Source of the DNA: JANMJD01 sp963847945
GTDB lineage: Bacteria > Actinomycetota > Acidimicrobiia > Acidimicrobiales > Ilumatobacteraceae
Assembly: GCA_963847945.1 (NCBI GenBank)
Contig: CAWKBX010000009.1
Location: 1-64,000, forward strand
Direction of reading: 5' to 3'
DNA length: 64,000 nt
Part shown: positions 38,803 to 47,619 of the stretch, in pieces
How positions within the stretch are numbered: the stretch's first letter is position 1
How the letters are laid out: every line of letters starts with the position of its first letter
Notes under the pieces: model-generated
Databases searched by the model: none
Told to the model about the DNA's origin: nothing
What the model saw: only the letters and a program-made list of their open reading frames with translations
Translations under genes and position numbers: made by a program

Positions 38803-39294
38803 ATGAAACTCAGGCAATTGCTTCTGGCAGTTTGTTCGATTTTTCTGGTGATGGGGGCGTATCCACCCGGCAAGGCGACGATCAGTGTCAGCCCGCCGTC
38901 GGTCGTCGCGGGTACCACGTTCTCTGCCACGGCTTGTGGGTTCGCCCCTGGTGAGGCCATCGCGTTCACCATCGACGGTCAGGCTGCAGGTACGGCAGTC
39001 GCCGGCTCCGACGGATGCGCCACTGCGCCGCTTGTCGCCCCGGCTCAACCCGGCGCACACAGCCTGATCGCGACCGGTCAAACCAGCGGGATCACCGCGT
39101 CCGGAACGTTCATGGCCCTCGCCAGTGACTCTCCGGTCCCAGCCCCGGCGCCGACGTCAGCTGTCGGCGGCGGTCCGGGAAACCTTCCCACGGCCGGGCA
39201 ATCGATCGGCACACCTGTCCGGGCGGCGATCGGCCTGGTCATCGCGGGTCTCGGGGCAATCGCGCTCACGACTCACCGCAACCGAAATCAGTAG
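38803..39294 (+). CDS. Small secreted protein with LPxxG-type sorting tail (second of pair)
   Basis: A 163-residue paralogue of the preceding gene: signal peptide (LLLAVCSIFLVMGA), Ig-like domain with ATACGFAPGEAIAFTIDG and the Cys pair, Pro/Ala linker, then LPTAGQSIG, hydrophobic helix (AAIGLVIAGLGAIALTT) and HRNRNQ. Same layout and shared TSGIT/TSGLS segments show a tandem duplication. ATG 38803 follows AGAGAAGGCGGGG. Likely cell-surface anchored. Confidence 0.7.
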   Translation: MKLRQLLLAVCSIFLVMGAYPPGKATISVSPPSVVAGTTFSATACGFAPGEAIAFTIDGQAAGTAVAGSDGCATAPLVAPAQPGAHSLIATGQTSGITASGTFMALASDSPVPAPAPTSAVGGGPGNLPTAGQSIGTPVRAAIGLVIAGLGAIALTTHRNRNQ

Positions 39295-39336
39295 CCCGCA
39301 CATGCTTGCCTTTCGATGGTCCCGAGATCACGCTGC

Positions 39337-39972
39337 CTACGGCGCGAGGCGTTCGATGATCCAGCCTGCACCGTCACGCCGGTAACGAAGTCGGTCGTGG
39401 AGTCGGCTGGGGCGCCCCTGCCAGAACTCGACCGTCGTGTGCCGAAGTCGCCATCCACCCCAACCCTCGGGCCGAGTGACCGAGCCATCGGCGAATCGGT
39501 CCTCGACGCCTGAGACCAGGGCCTCAAGTTCCGCTCGATCACGCAGCACCGATGACTGCGGCGACGCCCAGGCACCGATCTGACTGCCGCGGGGCCGAGT
39601 AGCAAAGTACTCGTCGGACTCCGCCACGGTTACCCGCTCAATCGTGCCCCGGACTCGGACCTGGCGATGCAATTGCAGCCAACCGAACACCGCCGCACCG
39701 CCGGAATTCTCGGCAATTTGGCTGCTCTTTGCTGACTGATAGTTCGTGAAAAAGGCGATCCCGCGCTCATCGGCACCGCGGGCGAGCACGATGCGGGCGT
39801 CGGGGATCCCGTCGGTGTCGACGGTAGCGATCGTCATCGCGTTGGGTTCGGTCGCCCCTGCCTCTTCGGCTTGGCGGTACCAGCGCCACCACTGCTCGAT
39901 TGGGTCGGCGGCAACATCGCCGACGTCGAGCCCGGCGGTTTCGTACTCGCTGCGACGGTCGGCCAGGCTCAC
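39337..39972 (-). CDS. pdxH: Pyridoxamine 5'-phosphate oxidase
   Basis: FMN enzyme making pyridoxal phosphate from PNP or PMP. Motifs: PDARIVLARG, IAFFTNYQSAKSSQ (FMN phosphate site), QVRVRGTIERV, RPRGSQIGAWASPQS, then the end VEFWQGRPSRLHDRLRY and GWIIERLAP. 211 residues. ATG 39972 overlaps the serS stop (ATGA), so it is the last gene of the serS or oxidase operon. Confidence 0.95.
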   Translation of the reverse strand: MSLADRRSEYETAGLDVGDVAADPIEQWWRWYRQAEEAGATEPNAMTIATVDTDGIPDARIVLARGADERGIAFFTNYQSAKSSQIAENSGGAAVFGWLQLHRQVRVRGTIERVTVAESDEYFATRPRGSQIGAWASPQSSVLRDRAELEALVSGVEDRFADGSVTRPEGWGGWRLRHTTVEFWQGRPSRLHDRLRYRRDGAGWIIERLAP

Positions 39973-41255
39973 GAGATGACTTCGATCCCGCGCATGTAGG
40001 GCCGCAGCACGTGCGGTACCAACACCGAGCCGTCAGCCTGGCGATAGACCTCCCAGATTGCCGCCAACACCCGCGGCACGGCCAACGCCGAGCCGTTGAG
40101 GGTGTGAGCGAGCTCGGTCCCCTTTTGCCCCGTGCGCCGAAAGCGAATCTCGCCGCGTCGGGACTGGTAGTCGCTGAACCAACTGATCGAGGAGACCTCG
40201 AGCCATCGATCGCAGCCGGGGGCGAACACCTCGATGTCGAAGCTGCGGTGATGGCTCTGGCCCAGATCACCGGTGCAGATCTCGATGATCCGGTACGGCA
40301 ACCCCAGCCCACTCATCAACGCTTCGGCGCGGTCTCGCAGCTCGGTGAGCATACCTGGCGCCTGCTCGGGCGTTGCGTAGGCGAGGATCTCGACCTTGTC
40401 GAATTCGTGGCTACGCAGGAGCCCGCGGGTGTCGCGCCCGGCGGAGCCGGCCTCGCGGCGATAGCACGGCGTATAGGCCATAAACCGCATCGGGAGCTTG
40501 GCCTCGTCGACGATGTCGCCGGCGTGCATCGACGTGAGCGGGGCCTCGGCAGTTGGGATGCACCACAGATCGTCGCGCTCGATGGCATAGGCGTCCTCGG
40601 CGAACTTGGGAAGCTGACCGGTAGCCGTGAGCGTCGCCGTGCTGACGAGCGTCGGCGGGCGGATCTCCTCGAATGCGTCGGCGTTGCGGTCGAGGGCGTA
40701 TTGACACAGCGCCCGGGCCATCGTCGCTCCTGCACCTCGGAGCATCGTGAACATCGCCCCAGAGATCTTGGTGGCACGATCGGCGTCGAGAATGCCCAGC
40801 GCCGCCCCCGTCTCCCAATGGGGAACCCGCTGGAAGTCGGCAAAGTCGGCGGGCATGTTGGTCGGGGGTGTGACCACCGGGTTGTCACCGTCGCTGAGGC
40901 CATCGGGGGCATCGGGGTGTGGCACGTTGGGGATGCGCAGCAAGATCTCGCGTAGCCGGAGCTCGAGTTCGTCGGCATCACCCGCAAGGCGCCGCTCCCG
41001 ATCACCGAGGTCACGGCTCTTGGCCATCGCGGCCTCGGCGGCGTCGGTCTGCCCGTCGCGACGGAGTGCGCCGACCTGCTTGGAGATCTCGTTCACGCGA
41101 CCGCGGACAAGGTCGCGCTCGTTGGCTATCTCGCGAAGCTGCCGGTCGAACGAGGCGGCCGCGTCGAGTTGCTCGAGGAGCTCAGGTTTGTTGCGACGGG
41201 CCATCGCCGCCCGTACGGACTCGGGGTCGCCTCGGAGGGCACGAATGTCGATCAC
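39969..41255 (-). CDS. serS: Seryl-tRNA synthetase
   Basis: Charges tRNA-Ser. A 428-residue class II synthetase: MIDIRALRGDPESVRAAMARR begins the tRNA-binding coiled coil (about 30-100). Motif 2 reads CYRREAGSAGRDTRG, followed by HEFDKVEIL; motif 3 is NGSALAVPRVLAAIWE. ATG 41255. Downstream of ctaG by 52 bp and overlapping pdxH, so it could be co-transcribed with the oxidase genes. Confidence 0.97.
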   Translation of the reverse strand: MIDIRALRGDPESVRAAMARRNKPELLEQLDAAASFDRQLREIANERDLVRGRVNEISKQVGALRRDGQTDAAEAAMAKSRDLGDRERRLAGDADELELRLREILLRIPNVPHPDAPDGLSDGDNPVVTPPTNMPADFADFQRVPHWETGAALGILDADRATKISGAMFTMLRGAGATMARALCQYALDRNADAFEEIRPPTLVSTATLTATGQLPKFAEDAYAIERDDLWCIPTAEAPLTSMHAGDIVDEAKLPMRFMAYTPCYRREAGSAGRDTRGLLRSHEFDKVEILAYATPEQAPGMLTELRDRAEALMSGLGLPYRIIEICTGDLGQSHHRSFDIEVFAPGCDRWLEVSSISWFSDYQSRRGEIRFRRTGQKGTELAHTLNGSALAVPRVLAAIWEVYRQADGSVLVPHVLRPYMRGIEVIS

Positions 41256-41307
41256 AGGTCAACGATCGTAGTGGCCCGCGCCGACAGAGCACCCGGAGTT
41301 TGCCGGT

Positions 41308-42168
41308 TCAGTCGCCCAGCGGCAGATGGGCACTCCGACGGTAGGAGTTGTCGTCGCCGAATCGAGCCGCGAATCGTCCGAAGAACAGGAAGATCACGAT
41401 CGTCCAGAGGTACATGCCCCCGCCAATCTTCATGATCAGCCCGGCGATCTGCTGGTCGTAGGTGACGCTCAGCCCGAACACCCGCACCGGAATGTCGTAG
41501 TGCTTGTACACCGCTCCTTCGGCGAAGGTCAGCCACCCGGCTGGCACGGTCGGCACGACCGATTGGAGGAAGAGGTAGATCATTCGGGCTCCATAGCCCA
41601 TCCGCAACTCGGCAAACGGGCCGCATACGGGGAGCCACATCAGCATCGAACTGGTCACCAGCAGCACGTGCAGGCCGTAGTGCAACGGGCTGCTCTCGGC
41701 CGACCGATTGACCAACCCTGGAATGTGGGTGATCATCACCACGGCGTTGAAGAGCACCCCGGCGATCACGGGTTTCGACAGCCAGCGCACGGCGGTCCAT
41801 GCTCTACCTCGACCGAGCAACGCCCGGGCGAACCATTCCGGTGTTCCGAGCAACGCCAGTGGCGGGATGAAGTAGGCCAGCACCATGTGCTGCAGCATGT
41901 GGGCCGAGTACAGATACTCCTCGGCCAGGTCATGGATCGGCCAGTCAGAAGCGAACCACAGCAGCACGATGGCGCTGCCGGCGCACGTGACCTGCCGACG
42001 GGTGACAACCGGCTGGCCAGGGGCGACGGCCTTGGGGCCAAGCACCCTCACCACGTAGATGTAGGCGATGGTCAGGAAGCCGATGAGCAACCAAACCTGG
42101 GGGTGGGCCTGAAAGCGCCAAGGGTCGGCGGAGACACCGACTTCGGCGATCACTCGAGCACTATCCAA
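41308..42168 (-). CDS. ctaG: Cytochrome c oxidase assembly factor CtaG (caa3 type)
   Basis: A polytopic membrane protein of the CtaG/YtkA-associated family that assists Cu_A/Cu_B delivery to cytochrome oxidase in Gram-positive bacteria. About seven helices; characteristic His/Met positions occur in YSAHMLQHMVLAY and LHYGLHVLLVTSSMLMWLPVCGP. The gene overlaps the COX IV gene by eight bases. The start is TTG 42168 (or GTG 42153). 286 residues. Confidence 0.88.
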   Translation of the reverse strand: MDSARVIAEVGVSADPWRFQAHPQVWLLIGFLTIAYIYVVRVLGPKAVAPGQPVVTRRQVTCAGSAIVLLWFASDWPIHDLAEEYLYSAHMLQHMVLAYFIPPLALLGTPEWFARALLGRGRAWTAVRWLSKPVIAGVLFNAVVMITHIPGLVNRSAESSPLHYGLHVLLVTSSMLMWLPVCGPFAELRMGYGARMIYLFLQSVVPTVPAGWLTFAEGAVYKHYDIPVRVFGLSVTYDQQIAGLIMKIGGGMYLWTIVIFLFFGRFAARFGDDNSYRRSAHLPLGD

Positions 42169-42505
42169 AGAACCTAAAGGTCGCCAAGGCCGCCATGTAG
42201 ACCAGGATCGCCAAGATCAGGCCGCTCCAGAACGCCATGTTGAACCACTTCGAGTCGAAGCGGAGATGCATGAAGAACAGCACCACCATGACGAACTTGA
42301 CCGCCATCATGAACAGCAACAGCGGCAGGAAGGCCGCGCCGACGTCCATGTACGAGAGCGCCACTTCCCCGGCGGTGATCGCCGCCAGAGCCAGGGCGAT
42401 CTTGACGTACCACGAATCCGGATGATCAACGTGCTCTGCGTGACCGTGATCGCCATGGTCTTCGGCGTGGCCGTGATCGGCGTGGGCGACGGTGTCGGTG
42501 CTCAT
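42161..42505 (-). CDS. Cytochrome c oxidase subunit IV-type small subunit, His-rich
   Basis: A 114-residue protein with three helices (KIALALAAITAGEVALSY, FLPLLLFMMAVKFVMVVLFFMHL, MAFWSGLILAILVYMAAL) matching the prokaryotic COX4 (CyoD/CtaF-like) pattern. The N-terminal 28 residues hold ten His and many Asp/Glu (HADHGHAEDHGDHGHAE), a likely metal-binding tail. It lies 10 bp after ctaE. The adjacent ctaE N-terminus is also His-rich. Confidence 0.88.
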   Translation of the reverse strand: MSTDTVAHADHGHAEDHGDHGHAEHVDHPDSWYVKIALALAAITAGEVALSYMDVGAAFLPLLLFMMAVKFVMVVLFFMHLRFDSKWFNMAFWSGLILAILVYMAALATFRFFG

Positions 42506-42515
42506 GACAGGAACC

Positions 42516-43181
42516 TCAGGCCGGGATCAGGTAGACGAGGGTGAAGATGATGATCCAGATGATGTCGACGAAGTGCCAGTACAGGCCGATCAACTCGACC
42601 ACCTCGGCCTTGTCGCCGACAATCCGGTTCTTGGTCAAGATGCCGCGCAGCGACATCAGCATCATGATACCGACGGTGACGTGGACCCCGTGGAAGCCGG
42701 TCAGCGTGTACAAGCTCGACGAGAACAGGCTGGTGGTGAAGCCCAGGCCCTCGTTGTAGAAGCCAGTGAACTCGTATACCTGACCGCCGACGAACAATGC
42801 ACCGAGGAGCGCGGTCACGCTCAGCCAGAGGCGGGTGTTGCCATCGTCGCGCCGCTTGGCGGCAGTGACGGCGAGCACCATTGTCAGGGAGCTCATCAGT
42901 AGGACGAACGACGAGGCCGAGGTGAACGGAATGTCGTACACCTGGTTGGGGCCCGGTCCCTTGGCCGTACGGCCGCGGTAGAGCATGTAGGTGGAGATCA
43001 GGCCACCGAACAGCAGGCATTCGGAGCCGAGAAACAGCCACATTCCCAGCTTGTTGTTCGACAGACCCAGCGAGGTGTAGTGCCCGTGGCCGCCCCCATG
43101 ATCGTCGTGTGGGGCGTGATCGTGACGGCCGTCGGACGCGGCGGCGTGACCGGATGAAGTGTCTATGGCGAGCTCAGACAA
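42516..43181 (-). CDS. ctaE: Cytochrome c oxidase subunit III
   Basis: 221-residue, five-helix subunit III. GMWLFLGSECLLFGGLIS has the conserved Glu, QVYEFTGFYNEGL and LTGFHGVHVTVGI the conserved His region, and EVVELIGLYWHFVDIIWIIIFTLVYL the last helix. The first 35 residues are His/Asp/Gly-rich. ATG 43181 overlaps the end of ctaD by eight bases. Contrast with the second, degraded homologue at 47620-48219. Confidence 0.95.
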   Translation of the reverse strand: MSELAIDTSSGHAAASDGRHDHAPHDDHGGGHGHYTSLGLSNNKLGMWLFLGSECLLFGGLISTYMLYRGRTAKGPGPNQVYDIPFTSASSFVLLMSSLTMVLAVTAAKRRDDGNTRLWLSVTALLGALFVGGQVYEFTGFYNEGLGFTTSLFSSSLYTLTGFHGVHVTVGIMMLMSLRGILTKNRIVGDKAEVVELIGLYWHFVDIIWIIIFTLVYLIPA

Positions 43182-45168
43182 TGGGAGCCAGCTCCTTCGT
43201 GGGTTCGCCTGACGGAGCAGGCGGTTCGAGATCGGAATCGTCGGCCATCGAGGGCTCCAAGGCCCAACCGAACATCGACAGCACGATCATCGATGCGCCA
43301 ACAGCGATGAGGATCTTGTTGTAGATCACGCCGTAGGCGGTCACCGGCAGGGCCAGAGCCAGGATGAGCGGCCAGTACGACGGAGCCGGCAGATGGATGT
43401 TCTGCTCGGCGTTGTCTTCCTGAATCTTCATCAGTTGCTCGGCCGTAGCGACTCGCTCCATCTCGCCGGTCTCCTCGTTCTCCGCGTACTTCAGATGGAA
43501 GAACTCGTCGAGGTGGCTGACCGTCGGGATGACGTCGAAGTTGTGGACCTTGGGCGGGTTCGTCGTCAGCCATTCGAGGCTGCGGGCGTCCCACGGATCG
43601 AGCGGAGCGTTGGCCGGGCCACGGGTGGTGCGGACCACGTTGACGATGAAGACGATGATGCCGATGGCCAGGATCAACGCGCCGAGCGAAGAAATCTGGT
43701 TCCAGAACGTCAGGTTGAAGAAGCCCTCACCGACTCGGTCGGTGGTGTAGCGGTACATGCGGCGCGGCTGGCCCTGCAGGCCGAGAATGTGCATCGGTCC
43801 GAACGTCATGTTCATACCGATGACCATCAGCCAGAAGTTGAGCTTGCCCAACTTCTCGTTGAGCAGGCGGCCGAACATCTTGGGCCACCAGTAGTAGAAG
43901 CCCGAGAAGATGCCGAAGATCGCCCCACCGAACAGCACGTAGTGGAAGTGAGCGACGATGTAGTACGTGTCGGTCTGTTGCGTGTCGGACGGCGACACCG
44001 AGTGGGTGACGCCCGACAGACCGCCGATGGTGAACTCGACGATCAGGCCGATAGCGAACAGCATCGCCGTGGTGAAGCGGAGCTTGCCGCCCCACATCGT
44101 CATCACCCAGTTGATGATCTTCACGCCGGTCGGAATGGCGATGAGCATCGTCGACAAAGAGAACACTGTCACCGACACCGGGCCGAGGCCGGATGCGAAC
44201 ATGTGGTGAGCCCACACACCCCAGCCGACGAAACCGATCGCCGCACCAGAGAAGACCACCATCGGGTAGCCGAACAACGGCTTGCGGGAGAACACCGGGA
44301 GCACTTCGGAGACGATGCCGAAGCTCGGCAAGATCAGGATGTACACCTCGGGGTGACCGAAGATCCAAAAGAGGTGTTGCCACAGCAGCGGGTCAGCACC
44401 GGCGGAGACGTCGAAGAATGTCGCTCCGAACGTTCGCTGGAAGCTGAGCAGGAACAGCGCGACGGTGATGACCGGCACGGCGAACAGCAACAGGAACTGA
44501 ACCACCAGGATCATCCACGTGAAGATCGGCATCTTCATCAGGCTCATGCCCGGGGCCCGCATGTTCAGGATGGTGACGATCAGGTTGATCGAGCCCGTCA
44601 GCGAGGCAATACCGGTGATCTGCAGACCCAACGCCCAGAAGTCGACGCCATGGCTCGGGGAGAACAACGCCGAGGAGTTCGGGGCGTACATGAACCAACC
44701 ACCGTCAGCGGCGCCACCGAGCAGCCACGACGAGTTGAGGAACAAGCCCCCAGCCAGGAAGCACCAGTAGCCGAAGGCGTTGATACGAGGGAAGGCCACG
44801 TCGCGAGCGCCGACCTGCAGCGGCACGAAATAGTTGGCGAACCCGGCGGCCATCGGCATGACGAAGAGGAACACCATGGTGGTGGCGTGCATCGTGAACA
44901 TCTGGTTGTAGGCGTCGGCCGACAGGATCTTGCCGTTTGGCTGCGCCAACTGCAAGCGGATCAGGAACGCCTCGAGACCGCCGACCAGGAAGAACACGAA
45001 GGCCGTGATGCCGTACATCAAGCCCAGTTGCTTGTGGTCGACGGTGAACAGCCACGAGCGCCAACCGGTCGTCTCGACCGGGCGACGGTACATGCCCAGC
45101 GAGGCGCGAGGACCCACGCCCACCGGGCCCTTCAACATCTGACCCACTGGTCGTTCGATGATCGCCAT
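43174..45168 (-). CDS. ctaD: Cytochrome c oxidase subunit I (catalytic)
   Basis: The aa3-type heme-copper oxidase catalytic subunit, 664 residues. All ligands are seen: low-spin heme His at 94 (FTMHATTM) and 409; Cu_B His 272 with the cross-linked Tyr 276 in GHPEVY, and His 321-322 (AHHMF); heme a3 His 407 (AHFHYV). HPEVY marks the A-type with its Glu in the D channel. Two extra helices (about 605-645) follow the classical twelve. It overlaps ctaE. The start ATG has GGAGAAAA seven bases upstream. Confidence 0.98.
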   Translation of the reverse strand: MAIIERPVGQMLKGPVGVGPRASLGMYRRPVETTGWRSWLFTVDHKQLGLMYGITAFVFFLVGGLEAFLIRLQLAQPNGKILSADAYNQMFTMHATTMVFLFVMPMAAGFANYFVPLQVGARDVAFPRINAFGYWCFLAGGLFLNSSWLLGGAADGGWFMYAPNSSALFSPSHGVDFWALGLQITGIASLTGSINLIVTILNMRAPGMSLMKMPIFTWMILVVQFLLLFAVPVITVALFLLSFQRTFGATFFDVSAGADPLLWQHLFWIFGHPEVYILILPSFGIVSEVLPVFSRKPLFGYPMVVFSGAAIGFVGWGVWAHHMFASGLGPVSVTVFSLSTMLIAIPTGVKIINWVMTMWGGKLRFTTAMLFAIGLIVEFTIGGLSGVTHSVSPSDTQQTDTYYIVAHFHYVLFGGAIFGIFSGFYYWWPKMFGRLLNEKLGKLNFWLMVIGMNMTFGPMHILGLQGQPRRMYRYTTDRVGEGFFNLTFWNQISSLGALILAIGIIVFIVNVVRTTRGPANAPLDPWDARSLEWLTTNPPKVHNFDVIPTVSHLDEFFHLKYAENEETGEMERVATAEQLMKIQEDNAEQNIHLPAPSYWPLILALALPVTAYGVIYNKILIAVGASMIVLSMFGWALEPSMADDSDLEPPAPSGEPTKELAPIV

Positions 45169-45226
45169 CAGTTTTTCTCCACGTTCATCTGTACACCGCG
45201 AACTTCAGCTCTTCTCACGATGGCGC

Positions 45227-46459
45227 TCACTTCAGCGTCTTGAGGTACTCGACCAGATCGTTGATCTGGGTCTCGGTCAGACCGAGGGCTGGCATGCCGC
45301 GACGCTTGCCGTCCTCGTTGGTCTCGGGGAACATCGGCTTCTTGTCCGGTGCGTTGCGCAGCCATTCCTTCAGCTCGACGACATTGAGGCATCCCGACTC
45401 GACGCCGCCCAGGTACATCGCCCCGAACTCGGCGGGTGCCGCCTCCATCAGCTTGGTACGGCATTGGTCGGTGAGCGAGGAGTAGGTGCTGCCGGCAAAC
45501 GTCGTACGACTCATGAAATGAGTCAAGTTCGGTGCGGCTCCCGACACGAGGTTGACGTCGGCTTGGGCGATCAGCGGCTTGCCCTCGGCGTCGACCAGGC
45601 CGTTGACCTGGTGACACAGCACACACTGGCCCTTGAAGACCGCTTCTCCGCGACCGGCCGCCGTCTCTGGATCGCTCACTGCAGCCGCTGGTGCGGTCTG
45701 GGCGGCGACCCATGAAGCGAAGTCTGGCGGGTCGAGTGCGACGGCGTCCATCTTCATGTTGGCGTGGCTCAGACCGCAGAACTCGGTGCACTGACCGGCG
45801 TAGATGCCTGGAGTGTCCGCCTCCATACGCATCAGGTGGATTCGGCCGGGGACTGCATCTTTCTTGCCGTTGAGCTTGGGAATCCAGAACGAGTGAATCA
45901 CGTCGCGGCTGGTGATGCGCAGCAGCACACACTGGCCGGTCGGGATGACCAGCTGACCAGAGGTGACAATCGGGCTATCGATGCCAAGCTGCTGCGGGTA
46001 GGAATATTCCCACCACCACTGCTGGCCGGTGACATTGACCGTCATCTTGCAATCGTCGGTCTCGGCGAGATCGAAGATGACGCCGACCGTCGGAACGGCG
46101 ACCGCCGCGAGCAGGATCGCCGAGAAGGCGATCGTGCCAACCTCGACCAGCGGATTGCCGTGGCCCTGGTGGGGAATCGCCTGGCCGCGATCGCGGTACT
46201 TCCAGACAACGAAGATCACCACGGCCAAGACGATCACCCCGACTACGCCGGCGGCGTAGAACGGGAATCGCTGGAGGTTGTCGATCTCGCGGGCGTCGGG
46301 ACCTGCAGGCTGCCAGGTGTCTTGCGGTGCGTTGCGGGCACAGCCGGACAGCACGGTACCGACCAGGGCGAGGCCCGGGATGGCCCACAGGCGGCGGCGG
46401 TTGGAGGTCATGGATGCTCCGGTTTCGGCGGACGAATCAATTTCAGGGGTGGTGCTCAC
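45227..46459 (-). CDS. ctaC: Cytochrome c oxidase subunit II with fused cytochrome c domain
   Basis: Takes electrons from the bc complex, passing through heme c and Cu_A to subunit I. LSGC at 37-40 is a lipobox; two helices follow (about 67-87 and 108-130). Cu_A ligands: His 189 (VIHSFWIP), Cys 224, Cys 228, His 232, Met 235 (CTEFCGLSHANM). A C-terminal cytochrome c has CVLCH (279-283) and GMPAL for the Met ligand. GTG 46459 overlaps the upstream stop (GTGA). A start at Met 17 is possible. 58 bp before ctaD. Confidence 0.96.
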   Translation of the reverse strand: MSTTPEIDSSAETGASMTSNRRRLWAIPGLALVGTVLSGCARNAPQDTWQPAGPDAREIDNLQRFPFYAAGVVGVIVLAVVIFVVWKYRDRGQAIPHQGHGNPLVEVGTIAFSAILLAAVAVPTVGVIFDLAETDDCKMTVNVTGQQWWWEYSYPQQLGIDSPIVTSGQLVIPTGQCVLLRITSRDVIHSFWIPKLNGKKDAVPGRIHLMRMEADTPGIYAGQCTEFCGLSHANMKMDAVALDPPDFASWVAAQTAPAAAVSDPETAAGRGEAVFKGQCVLCHQVNGLVDAEGKPLIAQADVNLVSGAAPNLTHFMSRTTFAGSTYSSLTDQCRTKLMEAAPAEFGAMYLGGVESGCLNVVELKEWLRNAPDKKPMFPETNEDGKRRGMPALGLTETQINDLVEYLKTLK

Positions 46460-47613
46460 GGGACGACCACCTCGACCCGGGCACCTTCGACGCCCGGAAC
46501 CTCGGCGTAGTAGCCCTCGGGGTCGGCGAGCGACGGCTTGGGCATCTTGAAGGTCAGGAGCTGTGTCTTGCCCTCACCGATCGCCCGGGTGCAGAACTCG
46601 ACATCCGTCAGGATCGGGTTGCCATCGGCACCCTTGGTCTCCGACGCCTTCGTTCCGGCATAGATACGCAGCCGGTGAGGCTCCTCGGTTTCGTTGACGA
46701 ACAGCACGCTCACGGCGTTGCCGCGATCGACGGTGAGCGCCTGACCGTCGAGCGAACCGGCGATCTGGTCGATCTCAAGCTTCGCACCGTCGAACGTAAA
46801 CGTCGCCACGGTGTTCGACAGCAACGAGACGGAACCCGAGGCGTCTTCGTCGGACTCACCCTCTTCCTCGCAATGCCGTATGCCCGCGCGGGAGTCGAAG
46901 TGATCCTCTTCGCGAGCCACCGTGAGCTCGTCACGCTGTCCCATCGAGGCCGAGGCAATGCCACCGGCCAAGACCGCGACGCCGCCGAGGGCACAGATGC
47001 CGGCGACCAGTCCACGACGCATGTTCTGCTTGGCCGAGAAGGTCACCCCGAAGGCCAGGATCAGCGCGGCGCCGACCCCGAGAATGACTGGGCCGATGTT
47101 CTTGTCGGCGGCTACCATCATGCGGGAAAAGCCGTAGATGACGACGGCGAGACCGGCCAGCCCGGCGAGGGGCAATTCGAGCGGATGCATGATCCGACGA
47201 CGAATGCCCTGGTTGAAGGCCGTGTCGGCCGAGGCCCGATCGGCCCAGGCCCGCACCATCCACTCGACGATGGCGACCACCATGATGCCGAGCCCCGCAA
47301 CGAAGTAGCGCTTGTCGGTGACCAGCCCGACGATCAGCAGCACGGCGGAGGCGGCGGCCACGAACGGCCACATGCTGTCACCGGACGGCTGCGCACCCGA
47401 CGGCGCGGTCTGCACGGCGGCGGTGTCCATTGCCGAGATGTCGCCATCGCGGGTGAAGATTACCGCCGTGGCCAGGCCCATCAGGGCAAGCATCAAGAAG
47501 AACAGCCCGACGGCGCCGAGCGCGCCAAAATTTTGGGTGATGCCGTAGACGGTGAACGCCGCGGTGGTGAGCCCGGCGAGACCGACGAACAGCTTGGATC
47601 CAGTGGAGAGCAT
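46456..47613 (-). CDS. Polytopic membrane protein with cupredoxin-like C-terminus, oxidase operon
   Basis: 385 residues, not recognised as any standard oxidase subunit. About seven helices fill residues 5-235; an acidic hinge (EEEGESDEDASGS) leads to a beta-rich end of about 120 residues. That end contains VNETEEPHRLRIYAG, EFCTRAIGEGKTQLLTFKM: a His, a Cys and a Met in the order of a cupredoxin, but without the second His, so a complete blue-copper site is not evident. It starts three bases after the COX3-like stop and overlaps ctaC by GTGA. It is probably an accessory subunit or copper or assembly partner of the oxidase; the role is inferred from position. Confidence 0.7.
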   Translation of the reverse strand: MLSTGSKLFVGLAGLTTAAFTVYGITQNFGALGAVGLFFLMLALMGLATAVIFTRDGDISAMDTAAVQTAPSGAQPSGDSMWPFVAAASAVLLIVGLVTDKRYFVAGLGIMVVAIVEWMVRAWADRASADTAFNQGIRRRIMHPLELPLAGLAGLAVVIYGFSRMMVAADKNIGPVILGVGAALILAFGVTFSAKQNMRRGLVAGICALGGVAVLAGGIASASMGQRDELTVAREEDHFDSRAGIRHCEEEGESDEDASGSVSLLSNTVATFTFDGAKLEIDQIAGSLDGQALTVDRGNAVSVLFVNETEEPHRLRIYAGTKASETKGADGNPILTDVEFCTRAIGEGKTQLLTFKMPKPSLADPEGYYAEVPGVEGARVEVVVP

Positions 47614-47619
47614 CAATCC

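Noticed and set aside
43393..45243. 616-codon plus-strand frame opposite ctaD
   Set aside because: Shadow of ctaD: high-GC antisense frame, rich in Arg/Asp/His, without any family features.
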